Part shown: positions 1-10,800 of the stretch, in pieces
Position numbering within the stretch: position 1 is the first letter of the stretch
How the letters are laid out: the number at the start of each line of letters is the position of its first letter
Origin: Histomonas meleagridis
Lineage: Eukaryota > Parabasalia > Tritrichomonadida > Dientamoebidae
Direction of reading: 5' to 3'
Length of the DNA stretch: 64,000 bases
Assembly: GCA_020186115.1 (NCBI GenBank)
Contig: WSYJ01000146.1
Location: 409,054-473,053, forward strand
Made by a program: the position numbers and the translations under genes
Notes under the pieces: model-generated
What the model was told of the DNA's origin: nothing
Databases searched by the model: none
What the model saw: only the letters and a program-made list of their open reading frames with translations

Positions 1-2
1 GG

Positions 3-3000
3 AATTGTAGCATAGAGAATTTTCAAGAAAATATTTTACAAACTAAAGAAGGCAAAATATATTTAACAAAGTTGAATGAAGATCACAAAATTATTATCCA
101 AGATAAACCTCTGTCTAAAGAAGAAATTGCTTTATATAAAGAAAGAAGGAGAAGAGAAAACGAACAACCACAGAAAGCAATTATAGAACAAACACCAAAA
201 GTTTCGACTCCATTACTTCAAGCGCCAAATATATCATCATCACTCATTGACACACGAAGAAACTTTTACGGCCAAAATACGCAAAACAAATTGTCAAGTT
301 CGCAAGCAAACATGATACCGCACACGCAGAATCAAAATCTTCAATCACTTCAATCGTCACAAAAAGTATTGCCGCCAATGCCAATATATCAATTACCGCA
401 GCAGCCGCCTCAAGTCGCATTACCGCAGCAGACACAGAGCCAAATGCCGCCGCAATATCGATTACCTCTACAGGGACAATATCAAGTACAACAACAAGAT
501 GAAATGAAAGTATATGCGGATCCTGATTTTAATCAGGAAGCATTTGCTGTACCTAGGATATTATTTGATAGGGTTAAACTTGTTCAAGATCAACAACAAC
601 AGCAACAAACATACAGAAAAATTGAATATTTTGTTCTCGGTTATATAAATATATCAGAATTAACGGTCGACAATTCAAAAGGTAAAGTGATAGAAAATTG
701 TGATGTTTATTTGAAGGCCGATAAAAAGACTTCAATATTTCATCTCAACAAAGATGATGAAGTAGAAATACTGGAAACAGTTGAAGATACATATAAAGTT
801 CGGTTTGAAAGAGAGGGGTACATTAAAGCCACCAGGCAATCTTCTTATAGACCATTCTCACCGCGACCTATATTTAAACCTCCGCAGAATCTTCTTCAGC
901 CACCACAAAACTTAGTGCAGCCACCACAGTATCTTCTTCAACCTCCACAGAACTTTGTTCAGCCTCCGCAAAATCTTCTACAGCCTCCACAGAATGTTAT
1001 CCAACCACCACAAAATCTTCTACAGCCTCCGCAAAATCTTCTACAGCCTCCACAGAATGTTATCCAACCACCACAAAATCTTCTACAGCCTCCACAGAAT
1101 GTTATCCAACCACCACAAAATCTTCTACAGCCTCCGCAAAATCTTCTACAGCCTCCACAGAATGTTATCCAACCACCACAAAATCTTCTACAGCCTCCAC
1201 AGAATGTTATCCAACCACCACAAAATCTTCTACAGCCTCCACAAAATCTTCTACAGCCTCCACAAAATCTTCTTCAGCCTCCACAGAATCTTCTTCAGCC
1301 TCAACAAAATCTTTTACAGCCTCCACAGAATGTTATCCAACCACCGCAGAATCTTCTTCAGCCTCCACAAAACTTTGTTCAGCCACCGCAGAATATGTCA
1401 CAACAAACTGTAACCAATTCTACTGAAAATTTGGAGCAAAATGAAATACTTAAAATACTTGGAGTTAACTCTATTGAAGAAGCTAAAGATAAAATCACAG
1501 AATATCGAACATTAATTGAATTATTAAAGAGTCAAGAAAAAATGTTAATGACGAGACAAGAAAATTACTTTAAAGAAAACAAGAAAAAAGAGATCGGATT
1601 CAAAGTACAGATTAAAAATCTCGAAAAAAGAGAAGAAGAACTATTTGGTGCACTCAATGTTAAATCCAGTGAAGAAGCAATAAATCAATTTAATGAAATT
1701 AATAAGACCAGAGAAAAGCTGTTTTCATTATTAAAGGTCAAAACAATGGACGAAGCTATAAACAAAGTGAATCAGCAAATTAAAGTTATGATGAACATAA
1801 CAAAAATACAAAAGCAAAACAAAGAGAAACAAGAAGAGAAAGAGAAAGAACTTCAGCATAAAGAAAAAGAAATTGAAACACTTAATAAAGAACTTCGAGA
1901 ACAAGAACGAATTAAACAAGAAAATGAACAATTTCACAATGAATTCAATAAAATTAATGCGATATCTGGAATTAACGACAACGAAAAATCGATTGAATTC
2001 TTACGACTTACGAAACGAACAGTTGAAGAACTTTATGAACATCTTAATGTCAATAATAAAGAAACAGCTATTGCACAAATTAATGAAATGAAAAGGGTCA
2101 ACGAAGAGACGACAAATGAAATTAATGAAATTAATAAGGCCAACGAAAAGCTGTTTTCATTATTAAAGGTCAAAACAATGGACGAAGCTATAAACAAAGT
2201 GAATCAGCAAATTAAAGTTATGATGAATATAACAAAAATACAAAAAGAAAACAAAGAGAAACAAGAAGAGAAAGAGAAAGAACTTCAGCATAAAGAAAAA
2301 GAAATTGAAACACTTAATAAAGAACTTCGAGAACAAGAACGAATTAAACAAGAAAATGAACAATTTCACAATGAATTCAATAAAATTAATGCGATATCTG
2401 GAATTAACGACAACGAAAAATCGATTGAATTCTTACGACTTACGAAACGAACAGTTGAAGAACTTTATGAACATCTTAAAGTTAAATCTAAAGAAGAAGC
2501 GATTAATGAAATCAACGAAATGAAAAGAGTCAACGAAGAGACGACAAATGAAATTAATGAAATCCGCAAATTCAATGACGAAGTCTTTAAATTCTTTGAT
2601 ATCAGAACGAAAGAAGAGTTTAACAATTGGAGCAAAGAACTTAGCAAATCAATGAAAGAAATGAGAAACGTGTTAAATGTCAATACGAAAGATGATGAGT
2701 CCATAACATTTCAAGAGATTAAGCGATTAACGGAAGAATCTCTTAAACATGTGAATGAAATCAACAGAAACAATGAAGAAATATATTCGACGTTCAAAGT
2801 TAACACTCCAAAAGAAGTCATCGATACGTACAAAGAAGTGTATAATTCCAATTCGCAAATATTTAATGCACTTAATGCTAAAACTACAAAAGAAGCAGTT
2901 GATATGATAAATGAAATGAAGAAATCAAATGAAGAAATATTTAAGATATTAAATGTTGATAATTATGAAGAAGTAATAACGCAAATTGAAGAAATGAAGA

Positions 3001-4127
3001 AATCATATGAAGAAGTAAAAACACAAATTGAAGAAATGAAGAAATTAAATGATGAAATGTTTAAGGTATTAAATGTTGATAATTATGAAGAAGTAAAAAC
3101 GCAAATTGAAGAAACGAAGAAATCATATGAAGAAGTAAAAACACAAATTGAAGAAATGAAGAAATTAAATGATGAAATGTTTAAGATATTAAATGTTAAT
3201 AATTATGAAGAAGCAATAATTCAAATCAAAGAAATGAAGAAATCATATGAAGAAATGTTTAAGGTATTAAATGTCAATAATTATAAAGAAGTAAAAACGC
3301 AAATTGAAGAAATGAAGAAATCATATGAAGAAATGTTTGAGGTGTTAAATGTTAATAATTATGAAGAAGCAATAATTCAAATCAAAGAAATGAAGAAATC
3401 ATATGAAGAAATGTTTAAGGTATTAAATGTCAATAATTATAAAGAAGTAAAAACGCAAATTGAAGAAATGAAGAAATCATATGAAGAAATGTTTGAGGTG
3501 TTAAATGTTAATAATTATGAAGAAGCAATAATTCAAATCAAAGAAATGAAGAAATCATATGAAGAAATGTTTAAGGTATTAAATGTTGATAATTATGAAG
3601 AAGTAAAAACGCAAATTGAAGAAATGAAGAAATCATATGAAGAAATATTTAAGGTATTAAATGTTAATAATTATGAAGAAGTAAATAAAAACAATTTAAA
3701 CAATAATAAAATCGATGTAAACGAAGTCGAAAAGCGATTGCTTGTTCTCAATCAAGTATTGGATAACTTGGACTGTGACTTAGGAGAAGTTATCCACAAA
3801 ATTAACAATATGAAAAATATGCTTTCACAAATGATTCAAAAAAACAAAAAATTAAATAATGAAATCGAAATTTTAAATAATGAAATCAAAAGTTTATATA
3901 TTAAAATCGAAGATTTGTGTAAAGAAATCCAAACTTTAAATAACGAAAAAGAAACTTTAAAGAATGAAAACGAAACTTTGAAACTGAGTTTGGGTACCCA
4001 AGATCCAAACACTCAATCCTTGTGTGAGGAAATCAAAAAATTAAAAGAAAACAACGAAGAATTGCAAAAAGAAAACGCGGATTTGATGCAGGCAATGGAG
4101 AATTTGATGAATGATGAGGACGAATGA
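3..4127 (+). CDS. Large coiled-coil repeat protein, 5' end outside the window
   Basis: The frame is open from base 3 and no in-frame ATG precedes residue-rich sequence at 72 (that codon is TTG), so the real start lies upstream. Visible parts in order: a basic N-terminal segment; a Gln/Pro-rich stretch; a small SH3-like beta region around bases 690-830; about 25 copies of a 7-residue QPPQNLL/QPPQNVI repeat (bases about 880-1400); then a long charged coiled coil to the C-terminus. Inside the coil a 432-bp block is tandemly duplicated almost perfectly (about 1690-2121 and 2122-2553), and bases about 2930-3680 carry repeats of a unit containing KVLNVNNYEE and EEMKKSYEEM. I recognise no named family. 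A cytoskeletal or scaffold role is an inference from the coiled coil alone. Expression as a protein is likely, because the frame survives 4 kb of repeat turnover. Confidence 0.85.
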   Translation, partial: NCSIENFQENILQTKEGKIYLTKLNEDHKIIIQDKPLSKEEIALYKERRRRENEQPQKAIIEQTPKVSTPLLQAPNISSSLIDTRRNFYGQNTQNKLSSSQANMIPHTQNQNLQSLQSSQKVLPPMPIYQLPQQPPQVALPQQTQSQMPPQYRLPLQGQYQVQQQDEMKVYADPDFNQEAFAVPRILFDRVKLVQDQQQQQQTYRKIEYFVLGYINISELTVDNSKGKVIENCDVYLKADKKTSIFHLNKDDEVEILETVEDTYKVRFEREGYIKATRQSSYRPFSPRPIFKPPQNLLQPPQNLVQPPQYLLQPPQNFVQPPQNLLQPPQNVIQPPQNLLQPPQNLLQPPQNVIQPPQNLLQPPQNVIQPPQNLLQPPQNLLQPPQNVIQPPQNLLQPPQNVIQPPQNLLQPPQNLLQPPQNLLQPPQNLLQPQQNLLQPPQNVIQPPQNLLQPPQNFVQPPQNMSQQTVTNSTENLEQNEILKILGVNSIEEAKDKITEYRTLIELLKSQEKMLMTRQENYFKENKKKEIGFKVQIKNLEKREEELFGALNVKSSEEAINQFNEINKTREKLFSLLKVKTMDEAINKVNQQIKVMMNITKIQKQNKEKQEEKEKELQHKEKEIETLNKELREQERIKQENEQFHNEFNKINAISGINDNEKSIEFLRLTKRTVEELYEHLNVNNKETAIAQINEMKRVNEETTNEINEINKANEKLFSLLKVKTMDEAINKVNQQIKVMMNITKIQKENKEKQEEKEKELQHKEKEIETLNKELREQERIKQENEQFHNEFNKINAISGINDNEKSIEFLRLTKRTVEELYEHLKVKSKEEAINEINEMKRVNEETTNEINEIRKFNDEVFKFFDIRTKEEFNNWSKELSKSMKEMRNVLNVNTKDDESITFQEIKRLTEESLKHVNEINRNNEEIYSTFKVNTPKEVIDTYKEVYNSNSQIFNALNAKTTKEAVDMINEMKKSNEEIFKILNVDNYEEVITQIEEMKKSYEEVKTQIEEMKKLNDEMFKVLNVDNYEEVKTQIEETKKSYEEVKTQIEEMKKLNDEMFKILNVNNYEEAIIQIKEMKKSYEEMFKVLNVNNYKEVKTQIEEMKKSYEEMFEVLNVNNYEEAIIQIKEMKKSYEEMFKVLNVNNYKEVKTQIEEMKKSYEEMFEVLNVNNYEEAIIQIKEMKKSYEEMFKVLNVDNYEEVKTQIEEMKKSYEEIFKVLNVNNYEEVNKNNLNNNKIDVNEVEKRLLVLNQVLDNLDCDLGEVIHKINNMKNMLSQMIQKNKKLNNEIEILNNEIKSLYIKIEDLCKEIQTLNNEKETLKNENETLKLSLGTQDPNTQSLCEEIKKLKENNEELQKENADLMQAMENLMNDEDE
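876..1400 (+). repeat. 21-bp coding tandem repeat (QPPQNLL/QPPQNVI)
   Basis: The 21-base unit reads roughly CAGCCTCCACAAAATCTTCTA and encodes seven residues. Two variants, ending LL and VI, alternate in a pattern suggesting expansion of multi-unit blocks. Confidence 0.9.
1690..2553 (+). repeat. 432-bp tandem duplication inside the coiled-coil gene
   Basis: Two adjacent 432-bp copies encode the same 144-residue coiled-coil block. Blocks at 1731 and 2163, and at 1873 and 2305, line up at exactly 432 bp with only a few differences, which implies recent duplication. Confidence 0.85.
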
Positions 4128-4134
4128 AGTTCAC

Positions 4135-4190
4135 CCAACGATAGAAACGAATGAATGCAAAATCATCGGATTTACATTCAAAAACTGAAG
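4135..4190 (+). repeat. Dispersed repeat shared with bases 24372-24427
   Basis: About 55 bases starting CCAACGATAGAA and ending CATTCAAAAACTGAAG match bases 24372-24427, at the upstream edge of the mariner pseudogene, with few mismatches. It is probably a solo end of a mariner-type element. It begins a few bases after the stop codon of the coiled-coil gene, so it may supply that gene's 3' end. Confidence 0.6.
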
Positions 4191-4258
4191 CGTTTGAAAA
4201 AGTGATAATTTTAATTAAAGTATGTGTAAATATATTTGTGGTGTTTTATACTTTTATA

Positions 4259-4543
4259 CTGGAGTTCTCATTTGGGTAAAAAGAAATGTTTCCATGGGTC
4301 AAATTGTTTTTGTACTTTAATAAAATTCGTGATCAAAATTAATTTTTGTGATTAATTACTCAAGAATTAACTAAGCAAGAAGACATTCTATTTAGAATTC
4401 ATCATTGGCCATTGCGTAGCTTTATCTAATCTAAACTGTTTCTAAAGAAAAATTTCACCCAAAAAAGTACAAAAAAATGTTTACATATTTCACATGGAAT
4501 TATACTTCAGGGTCAGTGGTTTTTACCTATCTGAGAACTCTAT
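4259..4543. mobile_element. Possible MITE with short terminal inverted repeats
   Basis: GAGTTCTCATTTGGGTAAAAA near 4263 is the imperfect inverted complement of the sequence near 4517-4540, which reads GAGTTCTCAGATAGGTAAAAA on the other strand. The interval is about 280 bp, non-coding and flanked by TA on both sides. Tc1/mariner-like non-autonomous element is the likeliest reading; transposition has not been shown. Confidence 0.4.
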
Positions 4544-4774
4544 TTTATTTACACTTTAAGTTATAAAAATAAAATATTTCATTATCAATTAGTAAATAAA
4601 TTTTTTAATCAAAATAGTTTTCTGATTTAAATGTTAAATATATAACATTAAATGAAATATTTATTATTAATTCATCTCTAGTAAGGAGGAACAAAGATTT
4701 AAACTTTTTATGATTTTTTATTCAATATTTTCTATGTGTTTAGTTAAAAATTTTGAATTGTTTCGGGGAATTCC

Positions 4775-4780
4775 TCACTC
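4775..4780 (+). promoter_or_regulatory. Initiator (Inr) for the ATR-like gene
   Basis: TCACTC matches the trichomonad initiator TCA(C/T)(A/T) and lies 38 bases before the start codon. A short out-of-frame upstream reading frame (ATG 4799 to TAA 4834, 11 codons plus stop) overlaps the real start. Confidence 0.4.
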
Positions 4781-4814
4781 TTTTTTGTATAGTTTACAAT
4801 GAAATCAAAACCAG

Positions 4815-7800
4815 ATGAAGCAAAGTCCTGTTAAAAAACGTAAAGCAGAAGAAAAGACTCCTGGTCTAATAAAATTTTTCACAAAAAATACTCTTAATAA
4901 TGAAACCAGTTTAATGGTTTTAAAAACCATTGATATATCATTAAAAACCAAATATATTTTTTCTGCTCCAAGGACATATAAAATACGTGATGAATGTTTG
5001 ATTTCTTTTTTTGAGCATTGTTTTTCACATTCAATTTTGCCAGAAATTGGCAGTCCAGAATATGAAATTCAATTTGATTTAAGTCTTGATATTATCCTTT
5101 CTATAATTTCTTATTATCCTTCCCATAATTTTTTTAATGAACTTGTTGTTTGTTTGGCTTCATTATTACAAAATCAAAAAATCAATTCATTTCCATCACC
5201 AATTCCAAACAAATCCTTTAAGTTAGATCACAACAACATTGAGAAATCCATTTTTTTTCTATTTAAATTGTTAGAAAGGTCATTAAAGTTTTATAATGTT
5301 TCGATGAATGTATTACCATTAATATTTTCATCATTTCAATATCCGAATGAATCACTTCATTTGATATCATTTTCATGTTTATTATCCATTCATACCATAT
5401 CCATTCAACAACAAATACAAATAATTCGGATTCTTATGAATTACATATATTTTCATTTAGAAAACAACAAATTTATCGACGAAGTTAATATCTTTATATA
5501 CAAAATCCTAAAACAAACCATAAAATTAATACCAAAATCATTTTTATGTATTTTAGGAAGTGATTTTATATCATATTTATCATTACTTAAGACGTATTCC
5601 AATTATAAATTTATAAATCCGATTTTTATATTAATCAAAAAATATATTAAATCGAATTATCAAATTATTAATATTTGTATGCCAATTATCATAAATTATT
5701 ATCAATATTTTTATCAAAACAAAATATATAATGAAATTTGTTTATTAATATCAAAAGAGAATTCGATTTTTAAAGATAAAATTTGGACAAAATATAAAAA
5801 TGAAATTAATTTTTATCCTTTTTTATTAAAATTTGGGTTAATAAATGATTTTAATTTTCATGGATTATTATCTATTAATGATAATAATTTATTTTATGAA
5901 ATAATTTGTTCATTACTTGAAAATGGAATTGAAATTCCGGAATTTATTATCCGAAACATTAAAGAAATGTTAATAAATATACCGCCGTTAATACATCAAA
6001 TCTCGAAACTTATACATTATTTTCCCGAAAATATTTTTACTATTAATTATTTAACAAAAGATTATATATATTTTTTGTTGTATGAGAAAAGTTTAATAAA
6101 TAATAAATTAATTTTGCCGGATAATTTTAAAGAATATGTATTAAATTCCGATGACTTAAGATTAATATCATTATATTTAAAATATAATTCAAATGATAAA
6201 GAACTCTTTAGAAATAATTTTCCATTAAAAATCGAAGAATTAAATAATGAAAAATTATGGATGATACCATATTTCTCATATTCTTTTAGTTTATTTTATG
6301 ATGAAAACATTGAAAATAATTTCTTCGAAAACATTTTAAATAATAATAACTTAAAAATATTTTTATATATATCTAAAGAAAAGAAACTTTGGAAATTTTT
6401 TATTAAACAAATCTTTGGTAATGTTTTATCTAAAACACCAAAAATTTGTTGTAGTGCTTATAGTATAACATTTTATACAACTAATTTAAATGAAATATTA
6501 CAAAAGAATTCGTTTTTGTTTTGTAAATATTATATACAATCATTACCAAATAAAACGAAATATTTATTTGATAATATAATATCATTATTTCCTAAATCAA
6601 GTAAATATTCACGATGTAAATTTATACCTTTTGGTAATATAATATGTCCATTATGTATTAAACAAAACAATAAAGAAGCATTAAAATTATATTGTAAAGA
6701 ATGTAAAAACGAATTTACAATGTTTAAAGATTATTTCCCTGATACTGTTAAAAAGTTTAATATGCAATTTATGTTATTAGAAAGTTTCTCCGAAATAATT
6801 TCATATAATTTAGTGAAAGAACCAAATAATAAACAAAAGTTCGAATTCTTAGAAACTTTAGTTAAACGAAATCTTAAAAAGAATTTAATTAATGATTGTT
6901 ATTTAATTTTAGCATTTCTTTTATTATCATATGGAAAAAGACATAAAAATTCGGAAAATGCAATAATTGGTTTATATCATTTAATATATGAAGAAGAAGA
7001 AAATAATGACTTCAATGATATATTAATTAAATTATTACGACAACATTTCGAACGAATATTATATCAATTTTCACATTTTACTACAATAAATTATGTATAT
7101 AAAAAAGATACAATTAATTCATTAATAGAATTAGTTAAATTTATAGAACCGAATGATGATAACAATTCATTATTATTACAATATTCACAATATTATCCGA
7201 AAATTTTATCTATAATATCATTAACTATTAAAGATATTAAATTAACAAAGAAATGTTTAAAGTTTTATGAAAATATTTTAATGAATTGTCGTAATGAATT
7301 AACTATTAAAAATTTGTTTTGTCCAATTTATTCACAAATTATACCATTTTTTCATATTTATCCAAATTTAGTTACATCGATATTATATATATTAATTAAA
7401 GAAAAAGAATTAATTACTTCTTGTTACTTTAAATTAATTGCATATAATTTTTTAAAAGGTAAAACATTTAATCAACAAATTAATAATTTTAAAAAACTTA
7501 AACAATTTAATGAAATCAAAAAAATTTTATCAAATTATTTATTTAAATCAATTGAAGATAAAGGTCCAATTTTTAGGTCATTTTTTGAAGAAAATGATAG
7601 TTATATAGAAGATTGGTGTATTAATTTAACATCAGTTTGTCCAAGTTTTCGTACATTATTATTAAAGCAAATATTATTAAAAATTAAATCAAATCCAAAT
7701 GAAATCAATAAAATTAAAGATAAGAAATATTTTGTTGAAATTTGGAGTATATTTACTTCAGATTCCGAAATCAAAAATCGAATTTTATGTTCAAGAATTA

Positions 7801-10800
7801 TTTCATTAATTAATATTCAACAAAAAACTTTTGATGAAATACAAATAAATAATACCAAAAACTTCAAGAAAAAAGAAGAAATATTTTATTTACTTTCACA
7901 TTTCATTGCGAAATGTATCGAAAATTCAAGTTCTATACAAGTACATGATCATGCAGCATATTCTATACAAAAATTACTTATTAAATTAAAACTATTTGAA
8001 AATGAAAACTTCGAACAAAATGAAAATTGGAATAAATTATCAACAAAAGTCCAAAATTTAGTACGACCATATTTACGTAATAAACTTCAAATAGTTACTA
8101 AAGCACAAGACTTTCATTTTCCGATATGTTTAACAACTAATTCTTTAAACAATTGGTTATTTTCAATCACAAAATGTATATTAACGAATTATAAGAATAT
8201 AAAACCTAAAATCCCAGTAATATATTATCATTGTCAATTGTTATTAATTGATTCACCAGAATTATGTAAATATGTTTTACAACAAATCTTTATACATTTT
8301 GCAAATAATACAAACCAACAATTTATTACTGATATCCAATTAGAATTTAAAACATTATGTGAATTCATTGAAAATAAAGAAGATAAAGAAAAAAAGAAAT
8401 TTGCAAAACAAGTATTAAATATCTTTTTTTCTATTTTCTTAATATTATATGAAAATAATATTACGCCAGGTACTATAGGTATTGATAAGAAATGGATATG
8501 TATGAACATATTAAATGAAAATGAATTAATTGAAATCTCATTAAAATGTAAATTATATTTACAATCATTAATATATATCGAATTATTAATCCATAATACA
8601 CAAAATTATAATAAAAAAACAATCAAAAATAATATATATATAATCTTTAAAAATATTAATGATCAAGATAATTTAATATATTTCGAACAAGGGAATAATT
8701 TAAATGATATATTAATAAAATATGAAAAAGATATTTTAATTAACTCCACAAATAAATCACAATATTATTATGAATTATCAAAAAAAGAATTAGAAAATGG
8801 TCGTTATGAAAGAGCTTTAACTGATTCAATGTATTTATGTTCAAATACTTATCAATTAAACATTAAAAGTAATGCGATTTTAGCTAAATCTGCATTATAT
8901 TTACAACGTTGGGATATAATTCGTAATATTAATGATAATATTATAATAAAATCAAATGATTATCAATCTTCAATTGATATATTAACATCGAAATTATTAT
9001 ATTATAATCATATAAATAATATAACTAAAAAGAAAATGTTAATAAAATTAATACAAAATACATTATATAAAATGTTAAATAATATTTCATATATTTCATA
9101 TCAAAATTATTTACCAATTCTTTCACAATTCCGTTTAATTGAAGAAATTTCTAATCCGAAATTATTAAAATTTAATGAGTTTAAACTTGATAATAATTTA
9201 ATACTTAAATCACCTGAAATAGAACGAATTATATCAATACATATTTCATTAATTAAAGACTATAATAATATTACTAACAAAGATAAATTAATATTTGATC
9301 AATGGTTATACTTAAGTAAGTTTTATCGGAATAATTCGGAATATATTAAAAGTCAATGGGCTTTAATTAGAGGTAATCAATATATTAAAGAAGAACCTAT
9401 TGAAGGATTAATCGAGAAATCGAAAATTTTAATGAATATGCAACAATATGATAATGCATTACTAATATTAAAAAAAGCTAAAAACACATTTAAATATTCT
9501 AATCCAATATTTCTTGGAAAAATCAATTTTTTATTAGCGAAATGTTCGAAAATTACTGATTCATTAGTCTTAGAAGAAATTAAAACACTTTATGAAGAAT
9601 CATCTAAACTTTATGAATATAAAAATAGTAAAATATATTTCCAATTAGCTAATTTATATGATAAAATCATCACGAAATATTATCAAAGCTTAACAAATAA
9701 AAAACAAGAAACAAATGTAACTAAAAATAATAATAAAAGACGTATTAAACATACTCCTTTTACAGATAATAATCAAAACTCAATTAAAACGAAAATTAAT
9801 TTCATTGAAACAAATTTACCAAATACTATTTCTAATTATTTAATGGCATTAAAATATTCATTAAAATATTCACATGAAATATTACCACGAATTTTATCAT
9901 TAATTTTTGACATTAGTTTTTATATTACAAATCTTAATGGTAATAATAATAATGAAGATAATTCATTAGTAAATATATTTTCATTACAATTTAAAGAAGA
10001 AAAAAAAGATATTTCGGATGATATCGAAGAAGTAATTAACAAAAATATTAATAAAATTAATAATATGATTTGGTTAACTTCAATTACACAATTAATTTCA
10101 CGTATCGAACAAAACAAAAAATATCAAAAAATTTTAAATTTGTTCTTAAAGCAAATAATCATTGAATATCCATTATCAGTATTATGGCATTTAATGTCCA
10201 CTAAACATTCGAATTCCAAAACGCGAAATGAGAAATTTGAAGAATTATTTAATGAAATCATCAATTCTTTAAATGATCAACAACAAAAAGATTTTTTATC
10301 TAATTCCAAAACAAATTATATAAACATTACAACAAATTTAATAAATTTCATAAAACAAAAAATTAATGTATATAAATCAACAACAATAAAAGCGACTGAA
10401 ATATGTAATGAATTAAAATATTTATTCGAAGATTCACAAATATTAATGCCAATAACTTCATATTTACAAAGTAAATATTTAAATGATTATCTAATTAAAG
10501 CTATGGATGAATTAATAATAGTTTTACCTTCACGACAAAAGCCTAAAAAGATTAAATTGATCAGTTGTAATGGTAAATCGTTTTCTTTCTTATGTAAAAT
10601 CGATGACGACTTACGGAAGGATATGCGAATGATGGAATTCGCTTCTTTTATGAACAAAATTTTGTTACAAGATAGAAACTGTAAACAACGGAATTTATCA
10701 TTGACAACATTCACTGTAATATGTTTAAACGAAGAATGCGGACTAATCGAATGGGTCGAAAACACAATCCAATTAAGATCAATCATCGAAAAATATATTC

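Larger units (their letters stand above)
4128..4814. other. Intergenic, with mariner-related relic and possible MITE
   Basis: No gene is seen. It holds a 55-bp copy of sequence also found in front of the dead mariner, a possible inverted-repeat element, and the ATR gene's initiator. Confidence 0.5.

Noticed and set aside
955-1413. 152-residue open frame overlapping the QPPQNLL array
   Set aside because: It is a frame shadow of the 21-bp repeat; its FYSLHRML text is the same DNA read one base off.
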